DNA from: Streptomyces sp. DH-12
GTDB taxonomy: Bacteria > Actinomycetota > Actinomycetes > Streptomycetales > Streptomycetaceae
DNA: 64,000 bases
Assembly (NCBI RefSeq): GCF_002899455.1
Contig: NZ_PPFB01000001.1
Location: 4,811,001 to 4,875,000 of the forward strand
Direction of reading: 5' to 3'
Part shown: positions 26,021-35,162 of the stretch, piece by piece
Position numbering within the stretch: the first letter of the stretch is position 1
Layout of the letters: each line of letters starts with the position of its first letter
Made by a program: the position numbers and the translations under genes
Notes under the pieces: model-generated
Databases searched by the model: none
The model's input: the letters and a program-made list of their open reading frames with translations, nothing else
Told to the model about the DNA's origin: nothing

Positions 26021-26895
26021 TGAGCTTCTTCGAGGTGGCCACCGATCAGGTGACGGCCCGCGAGCCGCAACGAGCGAGGCCCCCAGGCAGTTGATCGAGA
26101 TGTCTGACGTCTCAACCACACTGCTCGGGGGCCTCGTTGGTCATCTATCCTGCCGCACTCGACCTGCCCCACGCCCTGGTCGAGTGGGTCACCATGCTCA
26201 TCGTCACCCGTGAGGGCGACCGGCGCTGCAAGCTCCGCCCGTCTCAGCGCGCGATGGTGGCACTGGTGTACCTGCGCGAACACGTCACCCTGGCGAAGAT
26301 CGCTGCCGGGTTCGGGATCAGCGAGTCCACCGCCCACGCCTACACCAGCACAGTCATCCACCTGCTCGCCGAACGCGCGCCGGGCCTGCTGAAGGTCCTG
26401 CGCGAGGCCGGCCCCGACTTCGTCCTGCTGGACGGCACCCTCGCCGAGTGCGACCGGGTCGGCGACTCACGCGCGGACTACTCCCACAAGCACCGCCGGC
26501 ACGGGGTAAACGTGCAGGTGGTCACCGATCCGGGCGGCCGGCTGCTGTGGCTCTCACCCGCGCTGCCGGGCCGAGCGCACGACCTGACCGCCGCCCGCAC
26601 CCACCGGATCATCCGCATCTGCGAGCGCCAGGGTGTCGCCCTCCTGGCCGATCTCGCCTACCAGGGCGGCGGCCCCTGGCTGACCACGGGCATCAAACGC
26701 AAACCGCTGCAGGAACTCACCCCCACCGAGAAGACCGTCAACCGGGCCCTGGCCGCAACGCGGGCACCGGTCGAACGCGGCGTCGCCCGCCTGAAGTCCT
26801 GGCGCATCTTCCGCAGGTCCCGGTGCAGCCCCAACCGCATGACGTCAATCGCCAAAGCCGTCCTCACCCTGGAGCGGCAGCGCTGAAGAAGCTCA
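26021..26895 (+). mobile_element. IS5-type insertion sequence
   Basis: About 0.88 kb bounded by an 11-bp inverted repeat, TGAGCTTCTTC at 26021-26031 and its complement at 26885-26895. It holds one transposase gene. Before the gene a strong stem (CGAGGCCCCC near 26078 with GGGGGCCTCG near 26127) may mask translation. It inserted between the immunity gene and the integrase terminator of element 1. Exact outer ends and target duplication are uncertain. Confidence 0.6.
26137..26886 (+). CDS. IS5-family (DDE_Tnp_4-type) transposase
   Basis: About 249 residues. N-terminal HTH (VTLAKIAAGFGISESTAHAYTSTVIHLLAE) and a DDE catalytic region: DFVLLDGTLAECDRV (first Asp), ALPGRAHDLTAAR, LLADLAYQG (second Asp), and the final RAPVERGVARLKSWRIFRR (Glu). 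Full-length and undisturbed. The first start in this frame is TTG at 26137, overlapping a hairpin; the true start may be a little upstream via frameshift or non-standard codon. Confidence 0.85.
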   Translation: MVIYPAALDLPHALVEWVTMLIVTREGDRRCKLRPSQRAMVALVYLREHVTLAKIAAGFGISESTAHAYTSTVIHLLAERAPGLLKVLREAGPDFVLLDGTLAECDRVGDSRADYSHKHRRHGVNVQVVTDPGGRLLWLSPALPGRAHDLTAARTHRIIRICERQGVALLADLAYQGGGPWLTTGIKRKPLQELTPTEKTVNRALAATRAPVERGVARLKSWRIFRRSRCSPNRMTSIAKAVLTLERQR

Positions 26896-26927
26896 TTGCA
26901 CTCAAGTCAGATAGCCTCAGCAAAGAT

Positions 26928-26960
26928 GAAGCCCCGCCAGGTGCGTCCTGGCGGGGCTTC
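26928..26960. terminator. Terminator at the left end of element 1 integrase remnant
   Basis: Perfect 14-bp stem GAAGCCCCGCCAGG / CCTGGCGGGGCTTC with a 5-base loop, just beyond the 3' end of the minus-strand integrase remnant. A near-identical hairpin sits at the same place behind the intact integrase (28233-28265). Confidence 0.8.
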
Positions 26961-26969
26961 TGAGTGGGG

Positions 26970-26992
26970 TGACGGCAGTAGTTGACGGCAAC
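26970..26992 (+). repeat. Arm-type repeat, copy at the left end of element 1
   Basis: TGACGGCAGTAG followed by TTGACGGCAAC. The same motif occurs at 28274-28296, and with CG in place of TTG at 27230-27251 and 39180-39201. Two copies per element, one next to the integrase stop and one near the right end, suggest arm-type integrase or excisionase binding sites. Confidence 0.5.
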
Positions 26993-26993
26993 G

Positions 26994-27222
26994 TCAGCGG
27001 ACGAGGGCGGCGCAGGGTGGCGGCTCGTCGCCGTCGGAGCTGACCGTCTTGGTGGTCTCCGGGCTGCCGAGTGCGGTGCTGAGGGTGTCGATGGCGTCTC
27101 GCTGGAGGCGGAGTCGGACGTGCGCGTAGACGGTGGCGGTGACGCCGATGTGGGCGTGGCCGAGAAGTTCCTTGATCACGACCAGCTCAACCCCCTGCTC
27201 CAGGAGCAAGGTGGCGGTCGAG
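26994..27222 (-). pseudogene. C-terminal fragment of a tyrosine integrase
   Basis: About 75 codons ending at the TGA at 26994: STATLLLEQGVELVVIKELL, then GHAHIGVTATVYAHVRL with the Tyr nucleophile, and a tail ending PPPCAALVR. Nearly the same as the end of the intact integrase at 28298. Homology stops at about 27222, where right-end DNA begins, so all upstream domains are lost by deletion. Confidence 0.9.
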
Positions 27223-27225
27223 CGA

Positions 27226-27341
27226 CTCCTGACGGCAGTAGCGACGGCAACACCCACGGATCTCCCCGCACAACCACGGACACCAGCGGAGCGCAAAACC
27301 CGCGCTGACCAGCGAAGAACCAGGTAGAGGGGGACCACGTA
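27226..27341 (+). repeat. AICE right-end sequence, copy 1
   Basis: 116 bp that match 39176-39291 base for base in length, with about nine mismatches by eye. It contains the arm-type motif at 27230 and GACCAGCGAAGAA, and ends in TAG directly before the recombination core. It marks the right end of element 1. Confidence 0.8.
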
Positions 27342-27362
27342 GCACACGTACTATGTGCTGGC
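27342..27362 (+). repeat. Recombination core copy 2 (candidate attR of element 1 / attL of element 2)
   Basis: Identical 21 bp to 25261-25281. Left flank is AICE right-end DNA instead of HINT codons; right flank is again a HINT tail (GATPVLVHN) plus a new toxin tip. An in-frame TAG (27340-27342) overlaps the first core base. Confidence 0.75.
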
Positions 27363-27714
27363 GGGGGCTACGCCGGTACTCGTTCACAATGCAACGCCAG
27401 GTCAGAAGTGCGATCTGACGCTGGGTGCTGGTCCGAATGCCCGAGAGGGAGTAGGGCTGGAGAACGGCGACATTGAAGCAGATGGCGTTCGAGACCTGAT
27501 CAACGAAGCCGGAAAAAAGTACGGCTGCCACACTTGCGATGCCACGACCCCCGGTACCAAGGACGGGGACTGGATTCCAGATCACCAGCCGCCGTCTAGT
27601 CTCGTCGCTCCAGGATCTCCTCAGACGGCGTATCCTCACTGTCTGCCCTGTGCTAGGCGGCAGGGTGGGGTGGTCTCGCAACTTTCACAAGGAAAGAGTA
27701 AGAAGGAATGGTAG
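27343..27714 (+). pseudogene. Displaced orphan toxin tip 1, HNH/treble-clef nuclease-like
   Basis: Reads HTYYVLAGATPVLVHN and then about 107 residues of tip. It has paired Cys/His knuckles, CHTC and HCLPC, around WIPDHQPPSSL, and ends in RRQGGVVSQLSQG. This Cys-His pattern suggests a zinc-stabilised HNH/treble-clef endonuclease. There is no HINT or RHS sequence in front; a TAG stop abuts the HTYY codons, so it cannot be made as a fusion, although GTG at 27355 could start a short product. Lower GC than the backbone. It overlaps its immunity gene by seven bases. Confidence 0.75.
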
Positions 27715-28106
27715 CTAATAGCCCTGTGGTTGCATTCCTGGCGAAAATCGATCACGGCTGCCTGATCTTGCGGGACGCGGGAAGTGACGACGACGTCAGC
27801 GACTGGGACCCGACGTCAAGCAGTTGGTATCGAGAGGGTAGTTCACTCATCTTCGGCGTCCAGGCCAGTGTCGACGGTCCTGTCGAATGCGAGGTATGGA
27901 AGTCGACTCCACCTGCGGTGCTTCCTGCGAACCTCTTTGAGGTGCCACTCCCGTGTCCATCCGGGTGGCTCGTATTGCACGACCCAAACGAATACGCCCG
28001 AATGCAATTCGCGGGGTTCCGTGGCTCTGTGATCTGTTCGGTAATGGTGGATGATCCGCAATTTCCGTCAAAGGTTCAGATCTTGCTGAGGGGGGAAGGC
28101 AAGTAG
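27708..28106 (+). CDS. Candidate immunity protein for toxin tip 1
   Basis: 132 residues, soluble, acidic, starting inside the end of the toxin tip (ATG at 27708, toxin stop at 27712-27714), which implies translational coupling. Not a family I recognise; beta-rich, with GVQASVDGPVECEVWKS and PCPSGWLVLHDPNEYARM. AT-richer than neighbours, like the tip. A good hairpin terminator follows. Confidence 0.65.
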   Translation: MVANSPVVAFLAKIDHGCLILRDAGSDDDVSDWDPTSSSWYREGSSLIFGVQASVDGPVECEVWKSTPPAVLPANLFEVPLPCPSGWLVLHDPNEYARMQFAGFRGSVICSVMVDDPQFPSKVQILLRGEGK

Positions 28107-28124
28107 CTCCTTGACGCCCGCAGG

Positions 28125-28159
28125 AACAGGCGAGGCTCTATTCGGGGGCCTCGCCTGTT
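28125..28159 (+). terminator. Terminator after immunity gene 1
   Basis: AACAGGCGAGGC at 28125-28136 pairs perfectly with GCCTCGCCTGTT at 28148-28159, then TTCTCG. It closes the toxin/immunity transcript. Confidence 0.8.
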
Positions 28160-28232
28160 TCTCGCACGAGGCGTGAGGGCGTTGCTCCGCCGGAGGGTGT
28201 CGACCTTCCCGCGCAATTCCGAACTGCAAAGT

Positions 28233-28265
28233 GAAGCCCCGTCAGGTGGGCCCTGGCGGGGCTTC
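28233..28265. terminator. Terminator behind the AICE integrase
   Basis: GAAGCCCCGTCAGG / CCTGGCGGGGCTTC, 14-bp stem with one G-T pair, homologous to 26928-26960. Serves the minus-strand integrase transcript. Confidence 0.8.
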
Positions 28266-28273
28266 TGCAGGGG

Positions 28274-28296
28274 TGACGGCAGTAGTTGACGGCAAC
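28274..28296 (+). repeat. Arm-type repeat at the integrase end of the AICE
   Basis: TGACGGCAGTAG TTG ACGGCAAC adjacent to the integrase stop (28298-28300), matching 26970-26992 and, with a shorter spacer, the right-end copies at 27230 and 39180. Confidence 0.5.
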
Positions 28297-28297
28297 G

Positions 28298-29605
28298 TCA
28301 GCGGACGGCTGCGACGCAGGGTGGCGGTTCATCGCCGTCGCCGTTGGCCGTCCCGGTGATCGCCGGGTCGTTGAGCGCGGTGCTGAGGGTGTCGATGGCC
28401 TGGCGCTGGAGGCGGAGCCTCACGTGGGCGTAGACAGTGGCGGTGACGCCTATGTGGGCGTGGCCGAGGAGTTCCTTGATCACGACGAGCTCGACGCCCT
28501 GTTCCAGGAGCAGGGTGGCGGTCGAGTGCCTGAGGTCGTGGAAGCGGATGCGGCGGAGGCCGGCCTTGCGGAGGAGCGTGGCGAAGGCACGGGTGAGGTT
28601 GGTCGGGTCGATGGGTCGGCCCTGCGCTGTGGTGAACACGTGTTCGCTGGGCTGCCACGAGGCGTCTGCGGCCTCCCGCTCTCGCTGCTGCTGTTCGTGG
28701 TGAAGCTTCAGCGAGTGGAGGCAACGGCTGGGAAGGGCGATACGGCGCTCGGAGGCCCGGGTCTTGGTGGGCAGCGTGATGAGCCCGCCTGCGGCGGTGC
28801 GCTGCAAGGTTCGGCTGATCGCGGCGGTGGCCGCGTCGAGGTTGAGGTCTTCCCAGGTCAGGCCGAGGAGTTCGCCCTTGCGGAGTCCGGTGTGGAGGGC
28901 GAGTTCGAACAGCGCGTGCAACCGATGTCCGCGCGTGGCCGCGAGGAACTGGCGGGCTTCGTCGGCGGTGAGAGGTTCGAAGCGTCGGGGCCGTGGGGTG
29001 CCGGTACGGACGTTGCGGGCGACGTTGCGCGGGATTTCTTCCTCGCGGGCGGCGTGCTCCAGGGCGGACTTGAGCACGGAATGGATGTAGGCGAGCGTCA
29101 GCGGGGAGAGCACCTTGTGGCAGCACTGGCCGGCGGCACAGCAGCGGGGCTGGTCGCGTCGGGCGTCGATGCCGCGCGCACAGCACTGGCAGATGGTGCG
29201 GAGCTGGTCGAGCCAGGTCCGGACATCCCTGGCGGTGAGCCTGGTGAGCTTCTTCTTGCCGAGGCCGGGGATCAGGTAGCGGTTGACGCAGGCGGTGTAG
29301 CGGGTGTGGGTGTTCTCGCGGAGCTGGTGGACGGCGACGTTCTCCAGCCAGTACGTCAGGTACGCGGCCAGACTGCCCTGCGCGGACGGGACCGGCAGGC
29401 CGCGGTTGCTGGCGGCGATCTTCTCGGTGAGTTTGGCCAGGGCTTCCTTGCGGGTGGCGCCGTAGACGCGGACACGCTTGCTGGTGTTGCCGGGGGCGAG
29501 GACGTATCCGGCGGCTTCCCAGCGGCCGTCCTTGCGCTGGTAGACCGTTCCGTCACCGTTGGCGCGGGTACGGCGGGAGGCGGGGATGTCGCGGGGCGTG
29601 GTCAT
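28298..29605 (-). CDS. int: AICE tyrosine integrase
   Basis: 435 residues. N-terminal arm-binding region (GDGTVYQRKDGRWEAAGYV), SAM-like core-binding domain (ENTHTRYTACVNRYLIPGLG) with an inserted Cys-rich knuckle (CQCC...CCAAGQCC) typical of pSAM2-type integrases, then the catalytic domain: Arg in TGLRKGELLGL, HDLRH at His356-Arg359-His360, GHAHIGVTATVYAHV with Tyr392 as nucleophile. All catalytic residues are present. It would cut at the 7-bp spacer of the core. xis overlaps its start by one base. The AICE left end with toxin and immunity lies downstream. Confidence 0.95.
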   Translation of the reverse strand: MTTPRDIPASRRTRANGDGTVYQRKDGRWEAAGYVLAPGNTSKRVRVYGATRKEALAKLTEKIAASNRGLPVPSAQGSLAAYLTYWLENVAVHQLRENTHTRYTACVNRYLIPGLGKKKLTRLTARDVRTWLDQLRTICQCCARGIDARRDQPRCCAAGQCCHKVLSPLTLAYIHSVLKSALEHAAREEEIPRNVARNVRTGTPRPRRFEPLTADEARQFLAATRGHRLHALFELALHTGLRKGELLGLTWEDLNLDAATAAISRTLQRTAAGGLITLPTKTRASERRIALPSRCLHSLKLHHEQQQREREAADASWQPSEHVFTTAQGRPIDPTNLTRAFATLLRKAGLRRIRFHDLRHSTATLLLEQGVELVVIKELLGHAHIGVTATVYAHVRLRLQRQAIDTLSTALNDPAITGTANGDGDEPPPCVAAVR

Positions 29606-29831
29606 CAGGCGGCGGCTTCCTGTTCGAGGCGGGTGCGGATGAAGTCGGCGAGCGCGTGGGCGGGGATGCGGCGGGCCCGGCCGAGGGTGATGGAGGCCAG
29701 CTGGCGGGTGCGGAGCAGGTCGTAGACGGCGGAGCGGCCGAGCTGGAGGCGGGCCATGACCTGCGGCACCGTCAGCAGTTCCTCCGGCGCACTCAGTTCC
29801 TGGTGGGATGCGGTGGGTGCATGCGCGGTCA

Positions 29832-29832
<1 letters not shown>
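29605..29832 (-). CDS. xis: Excisionase / MerR-like helix-turn-helix protein
   Basis: 75 residues with the excisionase-type winged HTH: LLTVPQVMARLQLGRSAVYDLLRT, then QLASITLGRARRIPAHALADFIRT. Directional factor for excision in pSAM2-like elements. Its stop overlaps the int start by one base and its start overlaps the rep stop (ATGA), so rep-xis-int form one operon. Confidence 0.88.
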
Positions 29833-31262
<1,430 letters not shown>

Positions 31263-31413
31263 TCGGGGCGTGTCCCTTCTGTCGGGTGGGTGGCCCCGAG
31301 CAGCAACCAGCCAGGTGAAGAGGGGTGGTGGCGCCGCTCGGGGCATGACGAACCAGGCCCATCGAGTGGGCGTGGGGTTGAGCGAGGGGGATGCGGCCGG
31401 TGAGGGCCGGGGC

Positions 31414-32181
31414 TTAGAGCTGAGCGAGGGCGGCGGTGGCCACCGGGAGGGCGATGCCCATGCGGGTTGCGAGTTGGGCGGCGGTGACCGGTGTTCCGTG
31501 CTCGGCGTGGTGGGTGTCCGCGATGCGCCGGGCAGCACTCAGCAGTGCGGCGGGCAGGGCCGGGCGAGGGCCGGTGGCAGGGGCCTTGGCGACGGGCGGG
31601 GCGGGGGCGGAGTCGGGCGCCTCCATCACGGCAGGTGCTTCGGCCGGAGGTTGCGCAGGTGTCGTGGTGGGGACCGGTTCAGGGGCCGGGGGAGCGGTCT
31701 CGGGAGCGGGCGCGGTAGTGGGCACCGGCTCGGCGATGGGCGCGGGGGCCGGGGTAGTTGCGTTGGCGTCCTCCAGGTGTGCGGCGGTGTGGAAGTGGGC
31801 CAGGAAGGCGGGGCCGACGTGGCCCCAGCCCAGGAGCAGGAGCGGGGCGACGGTGTCCAGGCAGGCCCGCCCGTAGCGTCCGGTCAGCAGGGGTTCGGCG
31901 GTGTTCAGCGCGAGGGTGAGCAGCCCGCACAGGTGCAGTAGCCGGGTGCCGGCCTTCAGCTCCGTCTTGGGGACGCCGCGCAGGGCCAGGTACCGGAGCG
32001 CGACCAGGAGGCCGACGACGGACAGGTCCACCATGGGGGCGATCAGCGGTGCGATTGGGCGGGGGACGCCGAGGCGCAGGGCGAGCGCCCAGACGTTGCC
32101 GAAGGAGAAGACGAAGGCCAGGGCCGCGATGACCGCCATGACAGTGGTCACGGTGCGCCGGGTGAACCGTTCCTCCGCCAT
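31414..32181 (-). CDS. DUF2637 membrane protein (plasmid spread-type)
   Basis: 255 residues. Four hydrophobic segments in the first ~140 residues (TVMAVIAALAFVFSFGNVWAL; LIAPMVDLSVVGLLVAL; LHLCGLLTLALN; TVAPLLLLGWGHVG), then a Pro/Ala-rich linker and a small C-terminal wHTH-like part (GTPVTAAQLATRMGIALPVATAAL). DUF2637 proteins are common between rep and tra in AICEs and SLP1/pSAM2-like plasmids and are thought to aid spread. The 150-bp gap to rep has no gene. Confidence 0.8.
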   Translation of the reverse strand: MAEERFTRRTVTTVMAVIAALAFVFSFGNVWALALRLGVPRPIAPLIAPMVDLSVVGLLVALRYLALRGVPKTELKAGTRLLHLCGLLTLALNTAEPLLTGRYGRACLDTVAPLLLLGWGHVGPAFLAHFHTAAHLEDANATTPAPAPIAEPVPTTAPAPETAPPAPEPVPTTTPAQPPAEAPAVMEAPDSAPAPPVAKAPATGPRPALPAALLSAARRIADTHHAEHGTPVTAAQLATRMGIALPVATAALAQL

Positions 32182-32220
32182 GCGCGGGACCTCCTCTCGG
32201 GGCGTGGGGATCGGGGGCGT

Positions 32221-33416
32221 TCAGGGCTTGGACAGGGGGATGGCCGGGCCGTCTGGTCCTTCGTCGTCGCCGGGGTTCGTGTGGCCGGTGGTGTCGAGGA
32301 GGGCGTCCAGGCACAGAGCGGGGTCGGCGGTCAGATGGGAGGTGGCTTCCGCGATGCGGGCGGCGTCGGCGTCGGAGACGTAGGGGGTGCGGATGCGGGT
32401 GTAGCCGGGGCGGCCCTGCATCGCCATCACGGCGACGCCGACGTAGGCGGGGTCCTGCAAGGTGACCGGGCTGGAGTCGGGCCAGTTGCGGATGTCCTCA
32501 CCCAGCGCGGCCACCGCGGCTTCCACGGTCTTCTGCGCGAAGGAGAGCCCGATGGGGCACACGTCGCGGATGAAGGTGGGGATGGCGTCGCCGGTGGTCT
32601 TCTGGCTGATCAGGATCACCAGGATGCCGACGCTGCGGCCCTTCTTGACCAGGTCCTCCACCAGCCGGGCGTTCTCCGCCGTCAGCGCGGCAAAACGTTT
32701 CGTCGTCGGGTCGCTGCCCTTGTACTCGCGGAAGTACGTGTGCGCCTCGTCGATGATCAGGACGGTGAGCGGCCATTCCGGAGAGGGGCCGAGGTGCCAC
32801 ATGTTCTTCACGCCCAGTACGTCCCGGATGGTCGCCGAGCGCCGCTTGCGCAGCTCCACCAGCCGCTTGAACAGCGCGTTCGCCTCGTCCAGGTCATCCC
32901 CGCAGAACGCGAACATCCGCTTGACCAGGTCGGCGTAGTCGCCCTCCGAGGCCCGCGACACCTTGCCGTCCGCAGTCGCGATCTGCACGGCGGCAGAGGG
33001 CGCGAAGTCGCAGACGAACTTGTTGACCCCCGAGGTCTTGCCCGCACCGGGGACGCCGGCCACCGTCACCCCGGGCACGTTGGCCAGGGACACGCACACC
33101 TTCGCGGCGTACTCGTCCACGCCCAGCTCCCAGCGTGTCAGGTCCGTGAGTGGTCGGCCGGTGGGCCGGTGGGTAGTCGGCGTGGTCAGTGGATCGGAGC
33201 GCACGCCCCGGATGGCCACCTTGCCGGGGCCGTCCGGCAGTACGGACACGCGCGTGCACCGCCAGGCGTCCGCCAGGAACCGGGCCGACTTCTGGTACTC
33301 CTCCAGTCCGACCTGCGGCAGCGTCCTGGCCCGCACTATGACTCCGAACTGGTCCGGCTTCACCTTGATCTTCGGCGTCAGGACCCGGGGAGCAGGCGGA
33401 GGGCTGTCCTTCTGCG
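32221..33416 (-). pseudogene. 3' part of AICE conjugative DNA translocase tra, split by IS3
   Basis: About 398 codons. FtsK/SpoIIIE-type motor: Walker A GVPGAGKTSG, Walker B VLIIDEAH, then LISQKTTGDAIP and a C-terminal RIRTPYVSDADA. In Streptomyces such TraSA/TraB-type proteins move double-stranded DNA between mycelia. The reading frame continues into an IS3 element at 33417. Joining this part to 34747-34972 after removing the IS and one GCG duplication gives one frame of 472 codons (LLAQITAQKDSPPPAPRV across the joint). A GTG at 33363 could give a truncated protein lacking the membrane anchor. Confidence 0.88.
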
Positions 33417-33486
33417 TGAGGTTCCCCCGAGATGCGGAGGGCGGTGACAGCAGGTCAGATAGGACTCACCGAGAGGAGCCCTGTTG

Positions 33487-33795
33487 ATGCCTGCCCCGAG
33501 GAAGTACCCACTGGAGTTGCGTGAGCGTGCGGTGCGGATGTACCGCGCCGCGGAGCCGAAGCCCGTGATCCGCCGTATGGCCGAGGAGATCGGTGTCCAT
33601 CACGAGGCCCTGCGCGGCTGGATCCGCCAGGCCGAAGCCGACGCCAGCGAACGCGATGATCTGCTCACCAGCGACGAACGCGCCGAGCTGGCCGCGCTGC
33701 GCAAGGAGAACACCCAGCTCAGGCGGTCGAACGAGATCCTGCGGACGGCCTCGGCTTTTTTCGCGGCACAGCTCGACCCGACCCGGCCCGGGTGA
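33487..33795 (+). CDS. IS3 transposase OrfA
   Basis: 102 residues: HTH_Tnp_1 domain (KYPLELRERAVRMYRAAEPKPVIRRMAEEIGVHHEALRGW) and a leucine-zipper end (ELAALRKENTQLRRSNEILRTASAFF). A run of six T at 33756-33761 followed by CGC is a -1 slippery site leading into OrfB. Stop TGA overlaps the OrfB GTG. Confidence 0.92.
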   Translation: MPAPRKYPLELRERAVRMYRAAEPKPVIRRMAEEIGVHHEALRGWIRQAEADASERDDLLTSDERAELAALRKENTQLRRSNEILRTASAFFAAQLDPTRPG

Positions 33796-34715
33796 CCGCG
33801 CTCTTCGACGAGCACGAGCACCTGGAGGTCGAGCCCACTCTCCGGGAACTGCGCATCCCTTCCTCCACCTACTACCGGTGGCGCCGGGCGGCGAAGGAGC
33901 CGTGCGAACGGCGCCGCCGGGACACCGAGCTGACCGGGCAGATCCAGCGGATCCACACCGACTCCGGAGGCATCTACGGCTCGCCCCGCGTGCATGCCGT
34001 CCTGAAAAGGGAAGGCGTCCTCGTCGGCCGCAAACGAGTCGAACGGCTCATGCGCGAAGCCGGCCTCGCCGGGATCAGCCCTCGTCGGACGGGCAAGGGC
34101 TTCACCCGCCGCGACCGGGACGCCGAGCTCGCCCCCGACCTGGTCAGACGCGACTTCACCGCGGACGGACCGAACCGGCTGTGGGTCACCGACCTCACCA
34201 TGATTCCCACCGGCGAGGGACCTTTGTGGCTGTCGGCGATCAGGGACGCGTTCTCCCGCCGGGTGGTGGCCTGGGAGACTGCCGCCCGCGCGGACGCCGA
34301 CCTCGTACTGACCACCCTCGAGTACGCCCTCACCTCCCGCGAGGTCGAACCCGGGCAGTTGATCCATCATGCGGACCACGGCTGCCAGTACACGTCCGTG
34401 AAGCTCACAACACGCTTGATGAGAGCAGGAATCGAGGCATCCATGGGCTCCGTCGGGGACTCCTACGACAACGCCCTCGCGGAGAACCTCTGGATGCTCA
34501 TCAAGACCGAGGGCCTGCGCGGCCGCACCTTCGCCACCCGGGCCGAGGCGAACCTCGCACTCTTCGAGTACATCGACGGGTTCTACAACAGCCGGCGCAT
34601 CCAGAAACGCCTCGGCTACCTCAGCCCGCTCGAGTTCGAAGAGAAGCACTACGCCAAGCAGGCAGCGACCGAACGAGCGAACCTGAAACCCCGCCAACCT
34701 GCCCTGACCAGCTGA
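33792..34715 (+). CDS. IS3 transposase OrfB (DDE integrase core)
   Basis: 307 residues with an HTH_21 region (IHTDSGGIYGSPRVHAVLKREG) and an rve core: Asp in RLWVTDLTMIP, Asp in IHHADHGCQYTS, Glu in YDNALAENLWMLIKTE. All three catalytic acids are present. Made as an OrfAB fusion by -1 frameshifting, or separately from the GTG overlapping the OrfA stop. Confidence 0.93.
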   Translation: MTALFDEHEHLEVEPTLRELRIPSSTYYRWRRAAKEPCERRRRDTELTGQIQRIHTDSGGIYGSPRVHAVLKREGVLVGRKRVERLMREAGLAGISPRRTGKGFTRRDRDAELAPDLVRRDFTADGPNRLWVTDLTMIPTGEGPLWLSAIRDAFSRRVVAWETAARADADLVLTTLEYALTSREVEPGQLIHHADHGCQYTSVKLTTRLMRAGIEASMGSVGDSYDNALAENLWMLIKTEGLRGRTFATRAEANLALFEYIDGFYNSRRIQKRLGYLSPLEFEEKHYAKQAATERANLKPRQPALTS

Positions 34716-34746
34716 TCAGCCCCTCCCGAGCAACGGGGGAACCTCA

Positions 34747-34972
34747 GCGCGGTGATCTGCGCGAGCAGGCCCGGGGTCTTGTCGGTGACCGTCAGCCCGG
34801 CCATCCGCGCGAGCCGTACCCAACCCCAGCGCACCCGCACGGCCTGCCGCATGCTGGCCCGCGTGCCCCGGTCGGCCCGCACGTAGCGAACCACCGTCAC
34901 CAGCAGCCACACACCGACCAGCGCCGTAGCGATCGGCAGCGCGTACGACACGTATCCCGTGACGGCTTCCAT
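34747..34972 (-). pseudogene. 5' part of tra (membrane anchor), cut off by IS3
   Basis: 75 codons from ATG 34972: a membrane segment (YALPIATALVGVWLLVTVV) then RYVRADRGTRASMRQAVRVR and LTVTDKTPGLLAQITA, where the IS3 begins. This is the N-terminal membrane anchor of the Tra translocase; the motor part is at 32221-33416. Confidence 0.88.
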
Positions 34973-34973
34973 G

Positions 34974-35162
34974 TCAGGCCCCCTCTTCACGTATCAGGCG
35001 GAACATGTCGCCCAGGTCGAGGCGGGCCGCCTGCTCCGGGCTCAGGCCGAGCAGATCGAGCACGGCGGACGAGACGGAGAACGTGGCCTTGCCCTCGGAC
35101 CCCGGCAGGGGCCGGAGCGGAGACAACGCCCGCTCCGGCGCGGAATTTCCGAAGCGGATCAC
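34974..35162 (-). CDS. Small hypothetical AICE protein
   Basis: 62 residues from GTG 35162, overlapping the stop of the gene upstream; its stop is just before the tra start. C-terminal SPEQAARLDLGDMFRLIREEGA is helical. No known domain. Conserved position between the next gene and tra suggests a transfer- or maintenance-linked role. Confidence 0.65.
   Translation of the reverse strand: MIRFGNSAPERALSPLRPLPGSEGKATFSVSSAVLDLLGLSPEQAARLDLGDMFRLIREEGA

Larger units (their letters stand above)
25261..27362. mobile_element. Deleted integrative element 1 carrying toxin/immunity 0 and an integrase remnant
   Basis: Bounded by core copies at 25261 and 27342. Contents in order: the RHS HINT tail plus toxin tip and its immunity gene, an IS5-type insertion, a terminator, the last ~75 codons of an integrase, and 116 bp of AICE right end. 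The layout copies the left and right ends of the full element at 27342-39312 with the middle removed. The deletion joint is near 27222, where integrase sequence stops and right-end sequence begins. Element identity is inference from this collinearity. Confidence 0.65.
33417..34746 (+). mobile_element. IS3-family insertion sequence inside tra
   Basis: 1330 bp with 13-bp terminal inverted repeats TGAGGTTCCCCCG and a 3-bp target duplication GCG (33414-33416 and 34747-34749). Contains orfA and orfB joined by a -1 frameshift window (six T at 33756-33761). Removal restores the tra frame exactly, which confirms the ends and suggests a recent insertion. Confidence 0.92.

Noticed and set aside
25998..26213. 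Small frame on the plus strand overlapping the IS5 left end
   Set aside because: It crosses the IS inverted repeat and hairpin and resembles no protein; the transposase frame explains the region better.
27187..27681. Minus-strand frame across the core and orphan tip 1 (also 38636-39574 across core 3)
   Set aside because: They share text only because the core is shared; they run antisense to the toxin tips and have no known domain.
26928..28265. CRISPR-like repeats (GAAGCCCCG stems)
   Set aside because: Only two copies, each a terminator hairpin behind an integrase end; no spacer array.
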